Below are positions 1 through 5,953 of a DNA stretch of 5,953 bases, one piece after another; position 1 is the first letter of the stretch; every line of letters begins with the position of its first letter. Under the pieces are notes generated by a model, which worked only from the letters and a program-made list of their open reading frames with translations, made no database searches and had not been told where the DNA came from. This DNA is from Chloroflexota bacterium (GTDB taxonomy: Bacteria; Chloroflexota; Limnocylindria; Limnocylindrales; CSP1-4): NCBI GenBank assembly GCA_027457005.1, contig DAIDTV010000099.1, forward strand, positions 1 to 5,953. Reading direction: 5' to 3'. A program made the position numbers and the translations under genes.

Positions 1-1500
1 TAGCGGATCACCGTGACCTTGATCTGCCCGGGGTACGTCAGCGACTCCTCGATCTTCTTCACGATGTCGCGCGCGAGCCGCATCGAGGCGAGGTCGTCGA
101 TCTCCTCGGGACGCACCAGGATGCGCACCTCGCGCCCGGCCTGCACGGCGAAGGAGCGCTCGACGCCCGGGAAGCCGTCCGCGATGGCCTGCAGGTCCTC
201 GAGGCGCTTGACGTAGGCCTCCATCGATTCGCCCCGGCCGGCTGGCGCTGATGGCGTCGGCGATCTGGACGATGGGCGCCTCGATGCAGGCGTACTCCAC
301 CTCCTGGTGGTGCGCTGCGATCGCGTTGGTGACCCTCGGCGGAAGGCCGTTGCGCTGCGCGATCTGCCCGCCGATCGCGGCGTGCGGCCCCTCCACCTCG
401 TGGTCGACCGCCTTGCCGATGTCGTGGAGCAGCCCGCCCATCTTGGCGACCTGGATGTCGGCGCCGGTCTCGGCGGCGATGATGGCCGCAAGGCGGCTCG
501 TCTCCACCGCGTGCTTCAGCACGTTCTGGCCGTAGCTGGTGCGGTACTTGAGGCGCCCGAGCAGCTTGATGATCTCGGGCGGCAGACCCGGCACGCCGGC
601 GTCGTAGGCGGCCTGCTCGCCGGCCTGGCGCATGATCACGTCCACCTCGGCGCGAGCCTTGGCGACCACTTCCTCGATCCGGCCGGGGTGGATGCGCCCG
701 TCCTGGATGAGCTTCGTGAGCGCCAGGCGCGCGACCTCGCGGCGGACCGGGTCGAAACCGCTGATCAGCACCGACTCCGGGGTGTCGTCGATGATCAGGT
801 CGATCCCGGTGGCCTGCTCGAGGGCGCGGATGTTGCGCCCCTCGCGGCCGATGATGCGGCCCTTCATCTCGTCCGACGGGAGGGGCACCACGGAGACCGT
901 CATCTCGGCGGTGTGGTCGGCCATGATGCGCTGGATCGCGGTGACCACGATCTCGCGCGCGCGGTCCTCCGCCTCCTCGCGGGCCTCCCGCTCGATGGCC
1001 CGGGCAACGCGGACCGCGTCGTGCTCGGCTTCCTCGCGGACCTGTTCCAGCAGGACGGCCTTCGCCTGGTCGGCGGTCATCGCGCTGACGCGCTCGAGGG
1101 CGGCGATCTGGTCCTGCCGTGCCCGGCTGAGCGCATCGCGCTGGTCCTGCAGCTCGCGCTCGCGGTCGAGCAGCTTGCGATCGCGCTGCTCCAGCATGTC
1201 GGTGCGCTGGTCGAGCTGTTCGTCCCGCTGCAGGAGGCGGCGCTCCAGGGCGGTGAGCTCCGCGCGCTTGGCCCGCTCCTCTTCGGCGGTCTCGCGCTGG
1301 AGGCGGACCTGCTCGTCCTTGGCCTGGAGGATGAGTTCCTTCTGCTGGGCGCGCGCCTCCGCCACGATCCGCCCGGCCTTGTCCTGGGCGGCCCGCACGG
1401 CCTGCGCGGCCCACATCCCGCGCGCCACGAATCCGAGCGCGGCCCCGCCGACGATGACGACGATCGCCACCACCGCCAGGAGGACGGCGTTATCTGGCAT
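1..1500 (-). CDS. rny: Ribonuclease Y, frameshifted near the C-terminus and cut by the window edge
   Basis: RNase Y is a membrane-anchored endoribonuclease that initiates mRNA decay. The ATG at 1500 has GGGAGG 5 bases upstream and starts Met-Pro-Asp-Asn-Ala-Val-Leu-Leu. Residues 5-26 form one N-terminal membrane helix. Residues of about 35-190 are a Glu/Arg/Gln-rich coiled coil. The KH domain carries Gly-Arg-Ile-Ile-Gly-Arg-Glu-Gly-Arg-Asn at 214-223. The HD domain has His330, the metal-binding pair His359-Asp360 in His-Asp-Ile-Gly-Lys-Ala, a His-His-Gln segment, and Asp415 in Ala-Asp-Ala-Ile-Ser. After Arg-Pro-Gly at 421-423 the frame is lost. The conserved C-terminal domain resumes in another frame with Glu-Ser-Met-Glu-Ala-Tyr-Val-Lys-Arg-Leu at 230-201 and continues through Gln-Ala-Gly-Arg-Glu-Val and Gly-Gln-Ile-Lys-Val-Thr-Val-Ile-Arg to the left edge. 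The original frame stays open to the edge with unrelated Arg/Gly-rich sequence. As given, the intact C-terminal domain could not be made, so this is either a pseudogene or a sequence error. The family identity is certain. Confidence 0.93.
   Translation of the reverse strand, partial: MPDNAVLLAVVAIVVIVGGAALGFVARGMWAAQAVRAAQDKAGRIVAEARAQQKELILQAKDEQVRLQRETAEEERAKRAELTALERRLLQRDEQLDQRTDMLEQRDRKLLDRERELQDQRDALSRARQDQIAALERVSAMTADQAKAVLLEQVREEAEHDAVRVARAIEREAREEAEDRAREIVVTAIQRIMADHTAEMTVSVVPLPSDEMKGRIIGREGRNIRALEQATGIDLIIDDTPESVLISGFDPVRREVARLALTKLIQDGRIHPGRIEEVVAKARAEVDVIMRQAGEQAAYDAGVPGLPPEIIKLLGRLKYRTSYGQNVLKHAVETSRLAAIIAAETGADIQVAKMGGLLHDIGKAVDHEVEGPHAAIGGQIAQRNGLPPRVTNAIAAHHQEVEYACIEAPIVQIADAISASRPGRIDGGLRQAPRGPAGHRGRLPGRRALLRRAGRARGAHPGASRGDRRPRLDAARARHREEDRGVADVPRADQGHGDPL
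230..240 (-). other. rny: Frameshift site in rny
   Basis: Coding-strand codons CGG CCG GGG (Arg-Pro-Gly, 240-232) are followed by a single C (231) and then GAA TCG ATG in the next conserved frame. In RNase Y proteins this point normally reads Arg-Pro-Gly-Ala-Arg-(Arg/Gly/Ser)-Glu-(Ser/Thr)-Leu/Met-Glu. Three residues are therefore represented by one base, a net loss of eight bases. The flanking CCGGGGC is the kind of G/C run in which slippage between short repeats, or a consensus error, is common. Confidence 0.85.
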
Positions 1501-1512
1501 GTGAGCCTCCCG

Positions 1513-1530
1513 TCCAGCCCGCCGGCTGGA
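1513..1530 (-). other. Tight hairpin just upstream of the rny ribosome binding site
   Basis: TCCAGCC-CGCC-GGCTGGA is a perfect 7-bp stem with a four-base loop. On the mRNA it ends 2 to 3 bases before the Shine-Dalgarno GGGAGG (1511-1506), which is 5 bases from the ATG at 1500. A stem at this position can affect ribosome access or protect the 5' side of the message. No known regulator is implied. Confidence 0.5.
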
Positions 1531-1582
1531 AGGTGGAATGTGAAGGTAGTGGTGCCGTGCGCTCCCACCTGGACGCACGGGT

Positions 1583-1625
1583 CGCTCGGGCCAGAATTCG
1601 CGGCGCCACGATCGCTGGCCGAGCG
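1583..1625 (-). other. Large imperfect inverted repeat in the rny leader
   Basis: CGCTCGGGCCA at 1583-1593 can pair with TGGCCGAGCG at 1616-1625, giving 10 base pairs with a single bulged G and a 22-base loop that itself contains the palindrome GGCGCC. No run of T follows on either strand, so it is not a classical terminator. It lies between recX and rny and could be a leader RNA structure or simply reflect base composition. Confidence 0.4.
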
Positions 1626-1670
1626 CCCCGGCCGTTGAGGTGCGCGCGCCGCACTATCGATCCGCACCGA

Positions 1671-1700
1671 AGCCTATACGCGCTTCCGATCCGGCGTCAA
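1671..1700 (-). promoter_or_regulatory. Candidate sigma70-type promoter for rny
   Basis: On the coding strand TTGACG (1700-1695), five of six matches to the -35 consensus, overlaps the recX stop codon. It is followed after 16 bases by TATAGG (1678-1673) or after 18 bases by TAGGCT (1676-1671), the latter fitting the TANNNT form common in high-GC bacteria. Transcription would begin near 1663-1665 and give rny a leader of roughly 165 bases. It was found by eye only, and the -10 is imperfect. Confidence 0.35.
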
Positions 1701-2263
1701 ACGTCGTCGCCGTCCGGGCCGGGAATGGAGCCGGCGATCCAGGCCTCGGTCGCGGCCCGGCAGGTACCGGGATCGAACCCGTGACGCGCCAGCAGGGCGT
1801 ACGCCTTCGCGCGGCGCCGCCGGGGATCCGACTCGCGCAGGAGGACCGCCGAACGGCGATCCAGGACGCGCCGGGCTGCGACGTCGTCCGGGTCCGGAGT
1901 TGCCTCGCCGCGGTCGCGGCCCGTGACGAGGCCGGCACCCGGGATGCGCGAGCCGCCCTCGGCCCGGCGGTCGTCCGGGGAGCCGGACGTGCGCCGTTCC
2001 TCGAGCACGGCCTCGGCCACGTCCCGGTCGATGCCCTTGAGCGCCAGCTCGCGGCGCAGCGCCGACTCCCCGCGGGGATGCGCGCGGTCGCGGCTCTCCA
2101 CCCAGGCACGCGCGAACGCGGCGTCGTCCAGGTAGCCGAGCTCGGTCAGGCGCGTCACCACCTCCTCGATGAGGGGCGAGGGATACCCGGCGTCGGTCAG
2201 CCGGCGGCGGGTCTCGGCGACGCTCCGTGGGCGAGTCTCCAGGAACCGCGCAGTGGCGTCCAT
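1697..2263 (-). CDS. recX: Regulatory protein RecX
   Basis: RecX binds RecA filaments and modulates, usually inhibits, their extension and ATPase; it typically sits directly downstream of recA, as here. From the ATG at 2263 the product is 188 residues. The three-helix repeat pattern of the family is visible: Thr-Arg-Pro-Arg-Ser-Val-Ala-Glu at 10-17, Leu-Gly-Tyr-Leu-Asp-Asp-Ala-Ala-Phe-Ala-Arg-Ala-Trp-Val at 42-55, then Pro-Arg-Gly-Glu-Ser-Ala-Leu-Arg-Arg-Glu-Leu-Ala-Leu-Lys-Gly-Ile at 63-78, and a final repeat ending Ala-Arg-His-Gly-Phe-Asp-Pro at 159-165. An unusual low-complexity linker rich in Gly, Arg, Asp and Pro occupies about 91-127, between the second and third repeats. The start is uncertain. 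The ATG at 2263 has GGGGAGG only 2 bases away (GGAG at 3), closer than ideal, while an in-frame ATG at 2341 would add 26 residues but lacks a Shine-Dalgarno. The upstream Thr-Asp-Thr-Gly-Glu-Val could also be coding. The family call is secure; the N-terminus is not. Confidence 0.88.
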   Translation of the reverse strand: MDATARFLETRPRSVAETRRRLTDAGYPSPLIEEVVTRLTELGYLDDAAFARAWVESRDRAHPRGESALRRELALKGIDRDVAEAVLEERRTSGSPDDRRAEGGSRIPGAGLVTGRDRGEATPDPDDVAARRVLDRRSAVLLRESDPRRRRAKAYALLARHGFDPGTCRAATEAWIAGSIPGPDGDDV

Positions 2264-2341
2264 GACCTCCCCTGTGTCGGTCAGAGCAGCTCGTCGCTCG
2301 TGTGCCGCGGCCCGGGAAGCAGGCGTGCTCCGGCGGCTCAT

Positions 2342-2564
2342 GGGGGCGCTGGGGCCGGCTCGGGCGACGTCAGGCGGCGCACGCGTCGGTCCTCGGACAG
2401 ATGTGGGCGTGGCGCGATCGGCCGCGAAGGCCTTCCCTCGGCCGCCCCTGGGGCTCCCCGGCGCGCCGGCGACCCCGGTGACCGCAATCCGCCGGGACCG
2501 GTCGCCACCCGGCTGCCGTGAAGGCGGCTCGACCCCGGCGAAGGCAACCCAACCGCGACGGCGG
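2342..2564 (-). other. recA-recX intergenic region, no gene supported
   Basis: About 223 bases (301 if recX starts at 2263) separate the recA stop from recX. A small inverted repeat, ACCGC-CGTC-GCGGT on the coding strand at 2565-2552, begins in the recA stop codon but has no T-tract after it. Several other G/C-rich inverted segments occur, which is expected at this composition. A 60-codon frame with a TTG start (2552-2370) is Arg/Gly/Ala-rich and not convincing. I see no clear promoter or terminator, so recX may be read through from recA. Confidence 0.5.
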
Positions 2565-3653
<1,089 letters not shown>

Positions 3654-3689
3654 GCTGTGCTCTCTCCCGTCCGGGGCCGAGGGCCGGCG

Positions 3690-3851
3690 CTAGGCCTCCT
3701 CTGCCTCTTCCTCGTCCCGCGGCTTGCGGCGCGGCTTGATGACCTCGACGTTCTGCGGCGGGGCGTCGAGGAGCGGCTGGATCCGCGCCTTCGACACCGT
3801 TTCCTTCGGCTTCTTCTTGACTTCGCGGTGAGGGCGATTCTTGGTTCCCAT
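3690..3851 (-). CDS. Small charge-segregated protein of unknown function, 53 aa, upstream of recA
   Basis: I do not recognise a characterised family. The protein starts Met-Gly-Thr-Lys-Asn-Arg-Pro-His-Arg-Glu and continues with a Lys-rich stretch. The N-terminal 20 residues or so are strongly basic, the middle (about 21-39) is mixed with Pro and aliphatic residues and includes Val-Glu-Val-Ile, residues 40-46 are again basic (Lys-Pro-Arg-Arg-Lys-Pro-Arg), and the end is acidic (Asp-Glu-Glu-Glu-Ala-Glu-Glu-Ala). There is no signal peptide, membrane segment or cysteine. A basic head with an acidic tail suggests a disordered nucleic-acid or protein binder, but that is inference. It is judged real because it has an excellent ribosome binding site, a non-random composition with Lys and Ile codons unusual for shadow frames here, and a gap of only 36 bases to recA. 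Co-transcription with recA is likely, and a role linked to RecA or to general RNA/DNA binding is possible but unsupported. Confidence 0.7.
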   Translation of the reverse strand: MGTKNRPHREVKKKPKETVSKARIQPLLDAPPQNVEVIKPRRKPRDEEEAEEA

Positions 3852-3863
3852 GCCTCCGCCTCC
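3852..3863 (-). promoter_or_regulatory. Tandem Shine-Dalgarno repeat that decides the small ORF start
   Basis: On the coding strand the 12 bases before the ATG at 3851 are two copies of GGAGGC. The first GGAGG lies 7 bases from the ATG, an ideal spacing, and the second lies 1 base away, too close to act. An in-frame ATG at 3872 would translate this element as a glycine run, so the ATG at 3851 is the better start. Confidence 0.65.
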
Positions 3864-3890
3864 GCGGTGCACCGCCAGCGTAGACGGTGC
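3864..3890. promoter_or_regulatory. Palindrome and overlapping inverted repeat upstream of the small ORF
   Basis: Positions 3864-3875 read GCGGTGCACCGC, a perfect 12-base palindrome. The half site CGGTGC occurs again at 3885-3890 and pairs with GCACCG at 3869-3874, so the same bases can form a 6-bp stem with a 10-base loop. The element sits in the 54-base gap between tgt and the small ORF, directly upstream of its ribosome binding site. It could be a protein-binding operator or an RNA hairpin. There is no T-tract, so it is not an intrinsic terminator. In a GC-rich genome such palindromes also arise by chance, and I know no regulator for this sequence. Confidence 0.3.
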
Positions 3891-3905
3891 GGGTCGACTG
3901 TGACT

Positions 3906-5146
<1,241 letters not shown>

Positions 5147-5150
<4 letters not shown>

Positions 5151-5953
5151 TCCGTGATCTCGGCGCGTTCCAGCACGATGGCCGACACGACCGCGGAAAT
5201 GGCGAGGTAGCCGGCCACGAGGAGGAGCGCGGTTGCCTGGTCGATGGTGTAACGACTGGCCCGCTCCCCGACGGCGAGCGTCGACGCGGGGTCCCGGAGC
5301 AGGGAGCTGACCACGCTGAACGGCAGGTACCGGACGTACTCGGGCCAGAAGCTGACGGCGAACGACTCCACGAAGTAGATCCCGATGCCCACGCCCAGGC
5401 CGGCCAGCTGGCTGCGGGCCAGGGTGGCGATGGCGAATCCGATGGCGGCCTGCTCCCCCAGGGCAAGCCAGCTCCGCGCCAGCATCCACGGCAGCGACTG
5501 GAGGATGGCGGCATCGCCGGCGCCGGAGAGCCCGATCCCCGCCAGGGAGGCCGCGAGGGCCACGGCCGCCAGGCCGACCAGGAAGGCGAGCAGCGACGCC
5601 GGGATAAGCAGCAGCAGGACCGCCGCCAGCTTGGTTAGGATGTATCGGCTCCGGCTCTCGCCCAGCGCGACCGCGACCTTGACCATGCCCCAGCCCCAGT
5701 CGGCCCCGGCCGCCGCCGCGCCGTACGCGATCGCGAAGAGCCCGCCGATGCTGGCCACGAAGCTCACCACCGCGCCGTACGCGCCCGGGAACTCCAGGAG
5801 TGACCGGATCGCGGCCTGGGCCTGCGGGCCGCCGCCCTGATCGGCCGGAAGCGTGGTGATCGTCCGGTAGCTCGCTCCGACCGCCACGAACAGGAGGACG
5901 AGCACGCCGAGGAAGATTCCGAGCGTGATGTACGTCGCGGGACGCTTGACGAG
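5147..5953 (-). CDS. ABC-2-type transporter permease subunit, N-terminus outside the window
   Basis: This is the integral membrane part of an ABC exporter-type system. It would pair with a separate ATP-binding subunit, probably encoded upstream beyond the window edge. The frame is open from the right edge to a TGA at 5149-5147, giving 268 visible residues. A GTG at 5905 falls inside the first hydrophobic helix, so it is unlikely to be the true start; the Lys-Arg-Pro just before that helix looks like the usual cytoplasmic lead-in of ABC-2 permeases. Counting from the edge, hydrophobic segments lie at about 8-27, 58-82, 108-140 (long, possibly more than one pass), 165-201 (probably two) and 241-262, consistent with six helices. 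A Gly-Glu-Ser-Arg-Ser-Arg stretch at about 98-103 precedes the third segment, as in ABC-2 family members where a gate-proximal basic turn precedes the next helix. No ATPase motif is present. The substrate cannot be inferred. The stop overlaps the tgt start by four bases, suggesting translational coupling. The family call is fairly secure; the function beyond transport is unknown. Confidence 0.75.

Noticed and set aside
230..240. Programmed ribosomal frameshift in rny.
   Set aside because: There is no known slippery heptamer, and a +1 shift would still leave three conserved residues missing; a deletion explains both facts.
59..1414. Minus-strand 451-codon frame covering most of rny.
   Set aside because: It is the third frame, matching neither the HD-domain frame nor the C-terminal frame, and its product is Arg/Gly/Ala-rich low complexity.
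1583..1625. Intrinsic terminator for recX.
   Set aside because: The stem is strong but no T-tract follows it on either strand, so I call it only an inverted repeat.
307..1638. Long plus-strand open frame of 443 codons, and a second one at 632-1504.
   Set aside because: Both are antisense to the clear RNase Y coding sequence; long empty frames opposite real genes are expected at this GC content, and their products are Arg/Ser- or Leu/Asp-rich without family motifs.
1766..1782. A tRNA T-arm-like sequence on the minus strand (GGGTTCGATCCC within a short stem).
   Set aside because: It lies in the conserved RecX C-terminal motif Arg-His-Gly-Phe-Asp-Pro in the correct frame, and no acceptor, D or anticodon stems are found at the needed distances.
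2370..2552. Possible 60-residue ORF between recA and recX.
   Set aside because: It has a TTG start, no ribosome site, and a random Arg/Gly/Ala-rich product typical of non-coding GC-rich DNA.
3852..3905. A sigma70 promoter in the tgt to small-ORF gap.
   Set aside because: The best pairing by eye (GTCACA and TACGCT, 16 apart) matches consensus poorly at the important positions, so it is not listed as a feature.

Overview
This is a very GC-rich bacterial window in which every gene I can support lies on the minus strand. Read in the direction of transcription, from the right edge to the left, the order is: an ABC-2-type membrane permease (N-terminus outside the window), tgt (tRNA-guanine transglycosylase), a 53-residue charged protein of unknown function, recA, recX, and rny (ribonuclease Y, which leaves the window at its left edge). 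The GC content, the GTG start and the run recA-recX-rny suggest a high-GC lineage such as Chloroflexota (Thermomicrobia or Limnocylindria-like). That placement rests on remembered gene order, not on a search.

Region by region. Positions 5953-5147 hold the permease, whose stop overlaps the GTG start of tgt by four bases (GTGA). tgt (5150-3906) keeps its catalytic and zinc-binding residues but differs from the family in parts of the base-binding pocket. A 54-base gap containing a 12-base perfect palindrome and a tandem Shine-Dalgarno repeat leads into the small protein (3851-3690), and 36 bases later recA starts (3653-2565). A gap of 223 to 301 bases, depending on the recX start chosen, separates recA from recX (2263 or 2341 to 1697). 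A leader of about 196 bases with a candidate promoter and several inverted repeats precedes rny (1500 to the edge).

How the genes fit together. RecA and RecX are the strand-exchange recombinase and its modulator. RNase Y is the membrane-anchored endonuclease that starts mRNA decay in many bacteria lacking RNase E. Tgt puts the queuine precursor into tRNA. The genes are co-oriented and mostly closely spaced, but only the permease/tgt overlap and the small ORF/recA pair are close enough to argue strongly for co-transcription.

The most notable observation is that rny is broken. The reading frame that encodes the N-terminal membrane helix, coiled coil, KH domain and HD domain is lost at about 231-235, right after Arg-Pro-Gly. 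The conserved C-terminal domain continues in another frame, and about eight bases appear to be missing. This is either a real mutation or an assembly error in a G/C run. I found no clear mobile element, CRISPR array, RNA gene or novel defence-like system. The least explained part is the small charged ORF with its palindromic upstream region, just ahead of recA.
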